From: AC-49 sp963766605
GTDB lineage: Bacteria; Actinomycetota; Thermoleophilia; Solirubrobacterales; Solirubrobacteraceae
Direction: 5' to 3'
DNA: 64,000 nucleotides
Assembly: GCA_963766605.1 (NCBI GenBank)
Contig: CAVYAT010000005.1
Coordinates: forward strand, 62,001-126,000
Part shown: piece by piece, positions 43,033-52,207 of the stretch
How the letters are laid out: every line of letters starts with the position of its first letter
How positions within the stretch are numbered: position 1 is the first letter of the stretch
Made by a program: the position numbers and the translations under genes
The notes under the pieces: generated by a model
What the model saw: the letters and a program-made list of their open reading frames with translations, nothing else
Told to the model about the DNA's origin: nothing
Database searches by the model: none

Positions 43033-44609
43033 ACGCCCGACTCACCCGCAACGACGGTTTCACGACCGTCGCGATCATGATCACCCTGATGCTCTCCAGC
43101 CTGCTGGTCGTCGCCGCGTTTGCGACGGCGAACAACGGCATCCCACTGGCGCGCGGTGATCAGAACACCAAGCAGGCCTACTCGGCGGCCGAGGCGGGCA
43201 TCGCGTTCTACAACTTCCAGCTGTCGCAGGACCCCAACTACTGGACCTACTGCACCAACCCGCCCAAGCCGGCGGTGCCGAACCCGCTGTGGAACGGCAG
43301 CACCTCGACCCCGCGGCTGTGGCGCGACATCCCCGCCCCACCCGGTTCGCCCGACAAGGGCCCGCCGCCGTCCTACAACGTCGAGCTGCTACCCGCTCCG
43401 GGCGCGCTGCAGTGCGAGGCCGGGCTGGCGGCGACGACGTTCCTCAACCAGCAGAACGGGACGTTCTCGATTCTGTCGACCGGTCGCTACCGCGGCCGCT
43501 ACCGCAGCATCCGCGCGACGTTCCGCCGCATCGGCTTCGTGGACTTCCTGTGGTTCACCGACTACGAGACGCCCGACACGCTCAGCTACCAGCCGAGCGA
43601 TCAGGCCGCTGCCCTGAAGAACTGCTCGGGCATCTATCGCCGCGACGGCCGCAGCCTCAACAACTGCAACGACCAGCAGTTCATCGCGGCGGACACGATG
43701 AACGGCCCGATGCACACCAACGACCGCTTCTACACCTGTGGCGCGCCGGTCTTCGGCGCGACCGCCAACGACCGCATCGAGGCCTCGGACCCCAATGAGT
43801 TCGAGTACGGCTGCGGCGTGGGAATCAGGGGCGCCGGCACCCAGATCGCCAATGCGCCGGTGATGCAGTTCCCGCCGACCAACGGCGACCTCGCCAGTGA
43901 CACCCTCAACGGCTGGACGTTCACCGGAAAGACGATCCTGCACTTCCAGTCAAACGGCACCGTCAAGGTGACCAGCGGTGGCGTCACCCAGCAGCTCGGT
44001 CTGCCGGCCAACAACGTCATCTATGTCCGCAACGGCACGTGCAACACCACGTACCAGGAGGCGCAGCACTACAACGCCGACCCGGGTTGTGGTGACGCGT
44101 GGATCGACGGTACGTACCCGCAGAGCATCACCGTCGGCGCCGACAACGACATCATCGTCGACGGCGACCTCAAGCGGGCCGATCCCACCGGCTCGGCCGA
44201 GATGGGCCTGATCGCCAACGGGTTCGTGCGCGTCTACCACCCGATCGCCTGGAAGTCCGGTCAGCAGGAGTGCATCGGCACCGGTGACCACAGCGCCGCG
44301 GATGCGATGTTCAACGTCGAGATCGACGCCGCGATCCTGTCGCTCCAGCACTCGTTCCTGGTCGACAACCCGAGCTGCGGCGACCCCGAGGGCACGCTGA
44401 CGGTCGACGGCGCGATCGCCCAGAAGTACCGCGGCACGGTCGGTACGCACAGCGGCGGGACGACGATCGCCACCGGCTACGCCAAGCTGTACAAGTACGA
44501 CCAGTCACTGCGCTACGCCGACCCGCCGTACTTCCTGGACCCGGTCAAGACCTCGTGGGGCGTGAACCGCGAGACCGAAGTGGTCCCGGCCGACACGCGC
44601 GGCACGTAG
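43023..44609 (+). CDS. Large PilX/GspK-like minor pilin, no Glu at +5
   Basis: 528 residues from TTG 43023. Prepilin-like site RNDG/FTTVAIMITLMLSSLLVVAA: the residue at +5 is Ala, not Glu, as in tip-located GspK-type pseudopilins. YSAAEAGIAFYNFQLSQDPN is the PilX_N continuation. A big Cys-containing C-terminal region has repeated strands (NGPMHTNDRFYTCGAPVFG; DIIVDGDLKRADPTGSAEMG; TVDGAIAQKYRGTVGTHSGG) that resemble a beta-helix of the polymer-forming or pectate-lyase kind. Likely caps the pilus. Confidence 0.78.
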   Translation: MQLNARLTRNDGFTTVAIMITLMLSSLLVVAAFATANNGIPLARGDQNTKQAYSAAEAGIAFYNFQLSQDPNYWTYCTNPPKPAVPNPLWNGSTSTPRLWRDIPAPPGSPDKGPPPSYNVELLPAPGALQCEAGLAATTFLNQQNGTFSILSTGRYRGRYRSIRATFRRIGFVDFLWFTDYETPDTLSYQPSDQAAALKNCSGIYRRDGRSLNNCNDQQFIAADTMNGPMHTNDRFYTCGAPVFGATANDRIEASDPNEFEYGCGVGIRGAGTQIANAPVMQFPPTNGDLASDTLNGWTFTGKTILHFQSNGTVKVTSGGVTQQLGLPANNVIYVRNGTCNTTYQEAQHYNADPGCGDAWIDGTYPQSITVGADNDIIVDGDLKRADPTGSAEMGLIANGFVRVYHPIAWKSGQQECIGTGDHSAADAMFNVEIDAAILSLQHSFLVDNPSCGDPEGTLTVDGAIAQKYRGTVGTHSGGTTIATGYAKLYKYDQSLRYADPPYFLDPVKTSWGVNRETEVVPADTRGT

Positions 44610-44643
44610 CAGGTTCCGACCGCCCAGCCTGGAATACCGCGAC

Positions 44644-45402
44644 ATGACGGTAGCCGGAGTGGTGCTCGCCGCTCTCGGCGGGCTGGCGGTCGGGTCGTTC
44701 CTGAACGTCGTCGTGTGGCGCCTGCCGCGCCACGAGTCGCTGCTGCACCCCGGGTCACACTGCCCGGGGTGCGATGCGCTGATCAAGCCCTACGACAACG
44801 TCCCCGTGGTCTCATGGCTGGTCCTGCGCGGCCGCTGTCGCAATTGCCACGAGCCGATCTCGCCGCGCTACCCGCTGACCGAGGCGCTGACCGCCGTGCT
44901 GTACGTGGCGGTCGTGCTGGCCCGCGACGACGCGGCCGGCATCGCGCTCGGGCTGGCCCTCGTCACGCTGCTGGTCCCCGTCGCCCAGATCGACTACGAC
45001 CTGCAGATCATCCCCAACGAGCTGATGATCGCCGGCGCGATCGTCGCGCTGGGGATCACGATCGGGCTCGACCGCGACTTCATCTCCGAGCAGCTGATCG
45101 CCGCGGCCGCGGCGGGCGGGTTCTTCCTCGTGATCGCGTTCCTGGCCCCACGCGGGATGGGCATGGGCGACGTCAAGCTGGCCGGCGTGCTGGGTCTCTA
45201 TCTCGGCCGTGCCGTCGCGCCGGCGGTGTTCTTCGCGTTCCTGTCCGGCGCGCTGATCGGACTGCTGATCATCTGGCGCAAGGGCGTCAAGGAAGGGCGC
45301 AAGACGCGGGTGCCGTTCGGCGTCTTCCTCGCCCTCGGCGGGATCATCGCGCTGTTCGCCGGCGACTCGATCGCCGATCGGTACACGGACAGCCTGCACT
45401 GA
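44644..45402 (+). CDS. pilD: Prepilin peptidase PilD (with N-methylase domain)
   Basis: 252 residues. The N-terminal cytoplasmic domain has the four-Cys zinc site (CPGCD and CRNCHEP) after GSFLNVVVWRLPR. Catalytic aspartates are in AQIDYDLQIIPNELMIAG and GMGMGDVKLAGVLGLYLG (GxGD). Multiple transmembrane helices. It cleaves the prepilin leaders above and methylates the new N-terminus. It follows the minor pilins after 34 nt. Confidence 0.93.
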   Translation: MTVAGVVLAALGGLAVGSFLNVVVWRLPRHESLLHPGSHCPGCDALIKPYDNVPVVSWLVLRGRCRNCHEPISPRYPLTEALTAVLYVAVVLARDDAAGIALGLALVTLLVPVAQIDYDLQIIPNELMIAGAIVALGITIGLDRDFISEQLIAAAAAGGFFLVIAFLAPRGMGMGDVKLAGVLGLYLGRAVAPAVFFAFLSGALIGLLIIWRKGVKEGRKTRVPFGVFLALGGIIALFAGDSIADRYTDSLH

Positions 45403-45495
45403 TTACGCACGAATTCGCCCAATCGGGCTCAAGACGCGCGGCGACTGGACGAACAGACGGGAGAAGGTTCTTTCCCCCTCACACCTTCACTCCCC

Positions 45496-46548
45496 ATGGC
45501 TAAGCGCGTCAGCAAGAACCGTTCCCTCGTCGGCCTCGACATCGAGCCCTCTGGCGTCTCCATCGTCCAGGTCTCGGTCAACGGCGGCGTGCTCAAGATC
45601 GACCAGGGCGCGACCGTGCCGCTGGACGCCGGGATCGTGCGCGACGGCGAGGTCACCGACGTCGAGGCGCTGTCGGACGCGCTGCGCACGCTGTACCGCG
45701 AGAACAAGGGCTTCGACAAGCGTGTCCGCGTTGGCGTCGCCAACCAGAAGATCGTCGTCCGTGTCGTCGAGCTCCCGCCGATCGCCGATCCCAAGGAGAT
45801 GGACGCGGCGGTCCGCTTCCGCGCGCAGGACGAGATTCCGATGCCGCTGGAGAGCGCCGTTCTGGACTTCCACCCGCTCGACGTCGTCGACACCGCCGAG
45901 GGCCCGCGCCAGCGCGTGCTCGTCGTGGCGGCGCGCCGCGACATGATCGAGCGCGTGTTGACCGCGGTCCGCGGCGCCGGTCTGCGCCCCGAGGGCCTCG
46001 ACCTCGCCGCCTTCGCGATGATCCGCGCGCTCTACCAGCCGGGTCCCGACGAGGCGATCATGTACCTGTCGGTCGGCGGCCTGACCAACCTCGCCGTCGC
46101 CGAGGGAACCCGCTGCCTGTTCACCCGCGTCGTCGGTGGCGGCCTTGAGTCGCTGGCCGTCGAGCTCGCCGAGCGCCGCGCGCTGACCCTCGACCACGCG
46201 CGCGCCTGGCTGACCCACGTCGGCATCGGCCGGCCGCTGGAGACGATCGACGGCGAGCCCGAGATCATCTCCGAGGCCAACCTCGTGCTGTCGGAGGGCG
46301 TGCGCCGGATCGCCGTCGAGGCGCGCAACTCCCTGGACTTCCACGTCGGACAGGACGGGTCTCCCGCCGTCTCACGTGTCGTGCTCACCGGCGCAGCCGC
46401 GTCGGTGCCCGGCTTCGGCGAGGCGCTCAGCACCGAGCTGGGCATGCCGGTCGACGTTCGCAGCGTCGACGGCGCTCCCGCCGAGATCGACGCCGGCCGC
46501 CTGTCGGTGGCCGCGGGCCTCGCGATCGGGGAGTCGATGGCCGCATGA
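45496..46548 (+). CDS. pilM: Type IV pilus alignment protein PilM (actin-like ATPase)
   Basis: 350 residues with FtsA/actin fold features: VGLDIEPSGVSIVQVSVNGG (phosphate 1), MYLSVGGLTNLAVAEGTRC (phosphate 2), and VVLTGAAASVPGFGEALSTE (adenosine motif). LPPIADPKEMDAAVRFRAQD is typical of PilM. It binds the N-terminus of PilN on the cytoplasmic side. Start MAKRVSKNRS; the stop overlaps pilN (ATGA). Confidence 0.93.
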   Translation: MAKRVSKNRSLVGLDIEPSGVSIVQVSVNGGVLKIDQGATVPLDAGIVRDGEVTDVEALSDALRTLYRENKGFDKRVRVGVANQKIVVRVVELPPIADPKEMDAAVRFRAQDEIPMPLESAVLDFHPLDVVDTAEGPRQRVLVVAARRDMIERVLTAVRGAGLRPEGLDLAAFAMIRALYQPGPDEAIMYLSVGGLTNLAVAEGTRCLFTRVVGGGLESLAVELAERRALTLDHARAWLTHVGIGRPLETIDGEPEIISEANLVLSEGVRRIAVEARNSLDFHVGQDGSPAVSRVVLTGAAASVPGFGEALSTELGMPVDVRSVDGAPAEIDAGRLSVAAGLAIGESMAA

Positions 46549-47291
46549 GGGCCGTCAATCTCATCCCCGACGATCAGCGCCGTGGCGCCGGTGGCACCAC
46601 CGGGCGCTCGGGTGGCGTCGCGTTCGCCGTCATCGGCGTGCTCGCGGGCCTCGTGGCGCTCGTCGCCGTCTACACGATGACGTCGAGCACGATCTCGACC
46701 CGCGAGAGCCAGCTCAAGACGCTCAAGCAGCAGGTCCTGGACTCGCAGACCGCCAACGCCCAGCTCGCGAAGTACTCGGCACTGGCCGCGCAGCGCAAGG
46801 CGCGCGTCGACACCGTCACCCAGATCGCCGACACCCGCTTCGACTGGGCCCACGCGATGAACGAGATTCCGCGCGTCCTGCCGACCAACACCTGGCTCGA
46901 GGAGATGGACGGCACCCTTTCGCCGACCGCCACCAGCGGCTCGACCGCGCCCGCCGGGCCGCAGATCGAGATCAAGGGCTGCACGACCGGGCAGATTCCC
47001 GTCGCCAACGTGATGTCGGCGCTCAGCCGGATGGACGGCGTGATCGACGTCGACCTCATCTCATCGGACAAGGCCGACACCGTGTCGGCCGGCTCGGAGT
47101 CGTCCGACTGCCGGGTCAAGGACAGCTACCCGCTGTTCGACCTCCGCGTCACCTACGAGGTCCCGGGCGGCGATCGCCAGACCGGTACCGACAACGTGAA
47201 CGTCGCCGCATCGCTGGCGACGACCCCGACCGTGACGGCGACCCCGCCGGAGCCGGTCACCCAGTCCACGAGCGCAGGAGCGCAGGGATGA
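46545..47291 (+). CDS. pilN: Type IV pilus alignment protein PilN
   Basis: 248 residues. The conserved cytoplasmic peptide MRAVNLIPDDQRRG (INLLP-type PilM-binding motif), one membrane helix (GGVAFAVIGVLAGLVALVAV), a coiled coil (about residues 50-90), and a ferredoxin-like domain, then a Pro/Thr tail. It links PilM to PilO. Coupled on both sides by ATGA overlaps. Confidence 0.9.
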   Translation: MRAVNLIPDDQRRGAGGTTGRSGGVAFAVIGVLAGLVALVAVYTMTSSTISTRESQLKTLKQQVLDSQTANAQLAKYSALAAQRKARVDTVTQIADTRFDWAHAMNEIPRVLPTNTWLEEMDGTLSPTATSGSTAPAGPQIEIKGCTTGQIPVANVMSALSRMDGVIDVDLISSDKADTVSAGSESSDCRVKDSYPLFDLRVTYEVPGGDRQTGTDNVNVAASLATTPTVTATPPEPVTQSTSAGAQG

Positions 47292-48118
47292 CCGCCCGCG
47301 ATCGTTTCGTCGTCATCGCCGTCGTGGCCCTGGCCGTCCTGGCCGGGCTGTGGTTCATGGTGATCGCGCCCAAGCGCCAGCAGGCGCACGACCTCGTCGG
47401 CCAGATCCAGGTCGAGCAGAGCGCGCTCACCCAGGCCCAGCAGAAGGTGACCTCGAACACCAACGCCCGCGACGCCTACAACCGCGACTACGCGACCGTC
47501 GCCGTGATCGGCAAGGCGGTCCCGGGCGACAAGGAGATCCCGTCGCTGCTCGTCCAGCTCGAGACGGCTGCGCAGCGCGACAACGTCGACTTCCGCGCGA
47601 TCGACCAGGGCTCATCGACGCTCGGCCCGTCGCCGGCGCCTCCGGCCGCGGCCTCCAACGCCGTGACGACCGCCAACAGCGCCTCGACCGCCTCGACGAC
47701 GCCGACCACGCCCGTCACCGCGTCCGCGACCTCGACGCTTGCCCCCGGCTCGACGGTCGGCGCCGGCGCGACGACGATTCCGTTCACGCTGAAGTACTAC
47801 GGCAACTACTTCCACCTTCAGCACTTCCTGCAGTCCGTGCAGAACCTCACGACGGTCCAGCACAGCCGCGTGGCGGCGACCGGCCGGCTGCTGGTCATCG
47901 GCACCATCACTCTGAAGGCCACGCAGAAGGGCTTCCCGCAGGTCGACGCCGAGATCGCGGCGACCGCGTTCGAGCTGCCCGCCGACAGCACTGCCTCCGC
48001 AACCCCGACCGGCGACACGCCGGCCGCCACGTCGGGCAACCAGGCCGCGGCCGCGTCGACGACCCCCGCCGGGGCATCGACCTCCGCTCCGGCCGCGACC
48101 GCCGGTGTGACGCCATGA
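47288..48118 (+). CDS. pilO: Type IV pilus alignment protein PilO
   Basis: 276 residues. One helix (FVVIAVVALAVLAGLWFMVI), a coiled coil (KRQQAHDLVGQIQVEQSALT), an Ala/Thr/Ser-rich inserted linker (about residues 120-160), then the PilO core TIPFTLKYYGNYFHLQHFLQ plus VAATGRLLVIGTITLKAT. A low-complexity Ala/Thr/Pro tail ends it. Shares the PilN-like topology and should dimerise with PilN. Confidence 0.9.
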   Translation: MTARDRFVVIAVVALAVLAGLWFMVIAPKRQQAHDLVGQIQVEQSALTQAQQKVTSNTNARDAYNRDYATVAVIGKAVPGDKEIPSLLVQLETAAQRDNVDFRAIDQGSSTLGPSPAPPAAASNAVTTANSASTASTTPTTPVTASATSTLAPGSTVGAGATTIPFTLKYYGNYFHLQHFLQSVQNLTTVQHSRVAATGRLLVIGTITLKATQKGFPQVDAEIAATAFELPADSTASATPTGDTPAATSGNQAAAASTTPAGASTSAPAATAGVTP

Positions 48119-49059
48119 GCTTCCTGCAGTCGATCTGGACCGACCTCGTCGAAAAGCGGCTGCTGCCGGTCGTGGCGCTGCTCGCGATCGCGCTCGTCGC
48201 GATCCCGTTCGTGCTCGGCGGCAAGAAGGACAGCTCGTCGACCTCGATCGCCACCGGGCTGGTGAACCCGCCCGCGACCCCCGACGAGCCGAGCGATCTG
48301 GCGGCCGTCAAGCTCGTGGTGCCCAGGGCGCGCCACGGCGCTGCCAGCAAGCGCAGCCCGTTCACGCAGCCGCACGTTGCGGCCGCGAAGGTCAAGGTCA
48401 TCAACACCATCCCGCCCGACACCGGCAACGGTGGCGGCAATGGCGGTGGCGGCAACGGCCCCTCGAGCCCGTACGTCCCGCCGACCCCGCCCTACGTCCC
48501 GCCGACGTCGCCGAAGACCACGCCGGCGAGCCCCAGTGACTATCGCGTCACGCTGCGGGTCGGCCAGGCCGGCGACCTCAACGTCCACAAGGACGTGCCG
48601 CGCCTCACGCCGCTGCCGTCGACGATCGACCCGTTCTTCGTCTACATGGGCGTGACCGACAACGGCAAGACCGCGGTCTTCCTCGTCTCCTCGGACGCCA
48701 AGGCGACCGGCGACGGCACCTGCAAGCCGACGCCGACCAACTGCCAGACCGTCGAGATGAAGGCCCAGGACGTCGAGTTCTTCGACGTCACGTCGGGCGG
48801 CGACACGGCCAACCCGGTCCAGTACGAGCTCGACCTGACCCGCATCGTCAAGACCAAGGGCTCGTCGTCCTCCGCGGGCGCCGACTCGAGCGGCTCGGCG
48901 GGCCTCAAGGCCGGCGCCCAGGTCGTCGACCAGTCACGCGCGGCGGGCACGTCCGCGGTCTCGGGCTACGCCTTTGACCCGCAGACCGGCGCGCTTGATC
49001 GTCGCCTGCCGTCGCTGGCCTCCGTGCTGGCGAGCATCGCCCGGCGCTCCGGCCGGTAG
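48115..49059 (+). CDS. Membrane-anchored PilP-position pilus protein
   Basis: 314 residues. An N-terminal helix (RLLPVVALLAIALVAIPFVL) precedes a long disordered part with a Gly/Asn run and PYVPPTPP repeats. A beta domain follows (DYRVTLRVGQAGDLNVHKDV; DPFFVYMGVTDNGKTAVFLV; VEMKAQDVEFFDVTSG). It occupies the PilP slot after pilO, but it is not a lipoprotein and has no HRD domain that I can recognise. It probably completes the alignment complex in this monoderm. ATGA overlap with pilO. Confidence 0.72.
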   Translation: MSFLQSIWTDLVEKRLLPVVALLAIALVAIPFVLGGKKDSSSTSIATGLVNPPATPDEPSDLAAVKLVVPRARHGAASKRSPFTQPHVAAAKVKVINTIPPDTGNGGGNGGGGNGPSSPYVPPTPPYVPPTSPKTTPASPSDYRVTLRVGQAGDLNVHKDVPRLTPLPSTIDPFFVYMGVTDNGKTAVFLVSSDAKATGDGTCKPTPTNCQTVEMKAQDVEFFDVTSGGDTANPVQYELDLTRIVKTKGSSSSAGADSSGSAGLKAGAQVVDQSRAAGTSAVSGYAFDPQTGALDRRLPSLASVLASIARRSGR

Positions 49060-49098
49060 CGGGCTCCCGCGCGGCCTGGACCGTAGACTCCGGCGCCG

Positions 49099-50268
49099 AT
49101 GGCGTCGCTGAAGCTGATCACTGCCGGGGAGTCCCACGGGCCCGGCCTGACGTGCATCGTCGAGGGCCTGCCGGCCGGGCTCGAGCTCGACCGCGAGTCG
49201 ATCGACGCGGACATGGCGCGCCGCCAGCTCGGCCATGGTCGCGGCGGGCGGATGAAGATCGAGCGCGACAGCGCGGCGGTCACCGCCGGCGTGCGCCACG
49301 GCCGCACGCTGGGGGGGCCGATCGCGCTGTCGGTCGTCAACCGCGACTACGCCAACTGGGAGGAGCGGATGAACCCGTGGCCGGTGCAGGAGGAGGTGGC
49401 CGAGGTCCATCTGCCGCGCCCCGGCCATGCCGATCTCGTCGGGGTGCAGAAGTACGGCTTCACCGACGTGCGCAACGTCCTCGAGCGCGCCAGCGCGCGC
49501 GAGACCGCCGCGCGCGTCGCCGGCGGCGCGCTGGCCAAGGCGCTCCTCGAAGCGCTCGGCGTCTCGGTGCGCTCGCACGTCGTGCAGATCGGGACGGTCA
49601 CGGTGCCCGACGGGCCGCCGCGGGAGCTCGGCGACTTCGACGGCGTCGACGACGACCCCGTCCGCTGCCTGGACCCCGACTCGAGCCGCGCGATGGTCGA
49701 GCACATCAACGTCCAGCGCAAGGCCAACGAGTCGATCGGCGGCGTGTTCGAGGTGATCGCCTACGGGCTCGTGCCGGGGCTCGGCTCGCACGTCAGCTGG
49801 GAGGAGCGCCTCGACGGCGTCGTCGCCGGTGCGCTGTGCTCGATCCAGGCCATCAAGGGCGTGTCGCTCGGCGACGCGTTCACGATCGCCGGTCTGCCGG
49901 GATCCCAGGCCCACGACGAGATCATGTGGTCCGAGGCCCGCGGCTACTACCGCGAGACCAACCGCGCGGCCGGCCTCGAGGGCGGGATGACGACCGGCCA
50001 GCCGCTCGTCGCGCGGGCGGCGATGAAGCCGCTGCCGACGCTGACCCAGCCGCTGCGATCGGTCGACATCGCCACGCACCAGCCGGCCGAGGCGCTGCGC
50101 GAGCGCACCGACTCCTGCACGGTCCCGGCCGCCGGGGTGGTGGGGGAGGCGATGCTCGCGTTCGTGCTCGCGGCGGCGTACCGGCGAAAGTTCGGCGGCG
50201 ATCACATCGACGACGTCGTCGAGGCGGTGGCGCGCTACTGCGAGCGGATCGGCTGGCAGGGCCCTTGA
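49099..50268 (+). CDS. aroC: Chorismate synthase
   Basis: Converts EPSP to chorismate using reduced FMN; 389 residues. N-terminal signature ITAGESHGPGLTCIVEGLPA; GHGRGGRMKIERDSA; RPGHADLVGVQKYGFTDVRN; the RASARETAARVAGGALAK region; and C-terminal RTDSCTVPAAGVVGEAM with the active-site region. First gene of aroC-aroKB-aroQ-pepP, whose members are joined by 4-base overlaps. Confidence 0.96.
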   Translation: MASLKLITAGESHGPGLTCIVEGLPAGLELDRESIDADMARRQLGHGRGGRMKIERDSAAVTAGVRHGRTLGGPIALSVVNRDYANWEERMNPWPVQEEVAEVHLPRPGHADLVGVQKYGFTDVRNVLERASARETAARVAGGALAKALLEALGVSVRSHVVQIGTVTVPDGPPRELGDFDGVDDDPVRCLDPDSSRAMVEHINVQRKANESIGGVFEVIAYGLVPGLGSHVSWEERLDGVVAGALCSIQAIKGVSLGDAFTIAGLPGSQAHDEIMWSEARGYYRETNRAAGLEGGMTTGQPLVARAAMKPLPTLTQPLRSVDIATHQPAEALRERTDSCTVPAAGVVGEAMLAFVLAAAYRRKFGGDHIDDVVEAVARYCERIGWQGP

Positions 50269-51767
50269 CGGCGCGCGCCATCGTCTTCATCGGGTTCATG
50301 GGGGCCGGGAAGACGACGGCCGCGCGGGCGGCGGCAGGCGTGCTGGGCCGCCGTGTCGTCGACTCCGACGCCGCGACGACCCAGCGGCTGGGAATGACGA
50401 TCGAGGCGTTCTTCGACCGTGAGGGCGAGGCGGCGTTCCGCGAGCGCGAGGAGGCGGTCGTCTGCGAGCTGCTGGACACGGCGGCCGGCGACGAGGTCGT
50501 GTTCTCGCTCGGCGGCGGTGCGATCGAGTCCGAGAAGGTACGCGCCGCGCTCGTGCGCCACACCGTTTGCCTGGTCGAGGTCGACGGTGACACCGCGTGG
50601 GAGCGGGTGTCGCGCTCGTCGCGCCCGCTGGCCCGCGACCGCGACGTGTTCCTGGCGCGCCTCGCTGCGCGTACGCCGATCTACGAGGCGCTCGCCGACG
50701 CGGTGCTGCCGGCCGGTGACGCCGGGATCGGCGCCCGCGCTGCCCGGGCGCTGGCCACACTTGCCCCTGGCACGCGAATGGTGTGGGCGCACGCGGCGTC
50801 GGGCGACTACCCGGTCTACTTCGGCGAGGATGCGTGGCCGCAGGGCGGCGCCTTCGCGCTGTCCGACGAGCACGTGGCACCGCTGTACGGCGATCGGGTC
50901 GAGGCGCGCACGGCGCTGACGATCGCGGCGGGCGAAGCCCACAAGACGCTGGCCAGCGCCGAGCAGGTGTGGAGCGCGATGGCCGCGGCAGGCGTGACGC
51001 GGGCCGAGACGCTCGTCGCGCTGGGTGGCGGCGTGGTCGGCGACCTCGGCGGTTTCTGCGCCGCGACCTACCAGCGCGGCATCGCGGTCGTCCAGGTTCC
51101 AACGACGGTCGTCGCCCAGGTCGACTCGGCCTACGGCGGCAAGACCGGCGTCGATCTCCCGGCGGCCAAGAACTATGTCGGCGCCTACCACCAGCCGGTG
51201 GCCGTGCACGTCGTCCCGTCGACGCTCGAGACGCTGCCGCGGGCCGAGCGGGCGGCGGGCTACGTCGAGGTGCTCAAGACGGCGCTGATCGCGGGCGGAG
51301 CGCTGTGGGCGCGGGTCGCCGGCGGCGCCGGCCCCGAACCCGACGTCGTGCGTGCCTGCGCGCGGGTGAAGCTCGCCGTGGTCGCCGCCGACGAGCGCGA
51401 CGGCGGGCCGCGCCAGGCGCTGAACCTCGGCCACACGATCGGCCACGCGATCGAGACGGTGACCGGCTACGCGCGCTATCGCCACGGTGAAGCGGTCGGG
51501 CTTGGGCTGCTGGCGGCGCTGTCGCTCAGCGGCCAGCCGCAGCTGCGCGAACAGGTGCGCGAGCTGCTGATCACTGCGGGCGTGCCCGTGTCGCTCAACG
51601 GCGTCGCCCCCGGGGCGGTCGTCGCGGCGACCCACGCCGACAAGAAGCGCCTCACGACGGACGTCCCGTTCGTGCTCGTGGCGGGTCCCGGGGATGTGAC
51701 TCCGGGCCACGTGATCGCCGAGCATGACATTCTGCTGGCCGTGGAGGAGCTGGCGGGTCAAGCGTGA
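50265..51767 (+). CDS. aroKB: Bifunctional shikimate kinase / 3-dehydroquinate synthase (AroK-AroB fusion)
   Basis: One frame of 500 residues. Residues 1-165: shikimate kinase, Walker A FIGFMGAGKTTAAR, the SK motif VDSDAATTQRLGMTI, FSLGGGAIES, and the lid SRPLARDR. Residues about 168-500: DHQ synthase, GEAHKTLASAEQVWSAMAAA, ALGGGVVGDLGGFCAATYQR, PTTVVAQVDSAYGGKTGVDL, AKNYVGAYHQP, metal/His ligands in LNLGHTIGHAIE, and YRHGEAVGLGL. No stop or start separates them. TTG 50265 overlaps the aroC stop (TTGA). AroKB fusions are known elsewhere (e.g. Thermotoga). Confidence 0.95.
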   Translation: MTARAIVFIGFMGAGKTTAARAAAGVLGRRVVDSDAATTQRLGMTIEAFFDREGEAAFREREEAVVCELLDTAAGDEVVFSLGGGAIESEKVRAALVRHTVCLVEVDGDTAWERVSRSSRPLARDRDVFLARLAARTPIYEALADAVLPAGDAGIGARAARALATLAPGTRMVWAHAASGDYPVYFGEDAWPQGGAFALSDEHVAPLYGDRVEARTALTIAAGEAHKTLASAEQVWSAMAAAGVTRAETLVALGGGVVGDLGGFCAATYQRGIAVVQVPTTVVAQVDSAYGGKTGVDLPAAKNYVGAYHQPVAVHVVPSTLETLPRAERAAGYVEVLKTALIAGGALWARVAGGAGPEPDVVRACARVKLAVVAADERDGGPRQALNLGHTIGHAIETVTGYARYRHGEAVGLGLLAALSLSGQPQLREQVRELLITAGVPVSLNGVAPGAVVAATHADKKRLTTDVPFVLVAGPGDVTPGHVIAEHDILLAVEELAGQA

Positions 51768-52207
51768 ACGGACGCAACCGGATCGACGTGATGCACGGCG
51801 TCAACCTCGACCAGCTCGGGCGCCGGCCGGCGAACGTGTACGGCGAGCTGACGTTCGAGCAGCTCGAGTTCCGCATCGACGAGTTCGCCGACGAGCTCGA
51901 CCTCAGCGTGCGCTTCTTCCACACCAACGCCGAGCACGAGTTCATCGACCACCTGCACAAGCTCGAAGGGCTGGCCGACGGGCTGATCCTCAACCCGGGG
52001 GCGTGGACGCACTACGCGTGGTCGATCCGCGATGCCCTGGAGATCGCGGCCGTGCCGGCCGTCGAGGTGCACCTGTCCGACGTGCAGTCGCGCGAGTCGT
52101 TCCGGCGTGAGTCGGTGCTGTCGGATCTCGTGGTGGCCACGGTCTCGGGGCAGGGCGTCGAGGGTTACCGCGAGGCGCTGGCCCGGCTCAAGCAGGTGCT
52201 GTCGTGA
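51764..52207 (+). CDS. aroQ: 3-dehydroquinate dehydratase, type II (divergent)
   Basis: 147 residues, dodecamer-forming family. The usual NGPNLNLLGxREP start reads HGVNLDQLGRRPANVYG; the catalytic Arg and Tyr are kept. ILNPGAWTHYAWSIRDAL replaces the usual NPGAYTHTSVALRDAL. EVHLSDVQSRESFRRES has the catalytic EVH, but Gln where most have His in SNIHARE. Third step of the shikimate pathway. Position in the operon supports function despite the substitutions. GTGA overlaps at both ends. Confidence 0.88.
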   Translation: MNGRNRIDVMHGVNLDQLGRRPANVYGELTFEQLEFRIDEFADELDLSVRFFHTNAEHEFIDHLHKLEGLADGLILNPGAWTHYAWSIRDALEIAAVPAVEVHLSDVQSRESFRRESVLSDLVVATVSGQGVEGYREALARLKQVLS

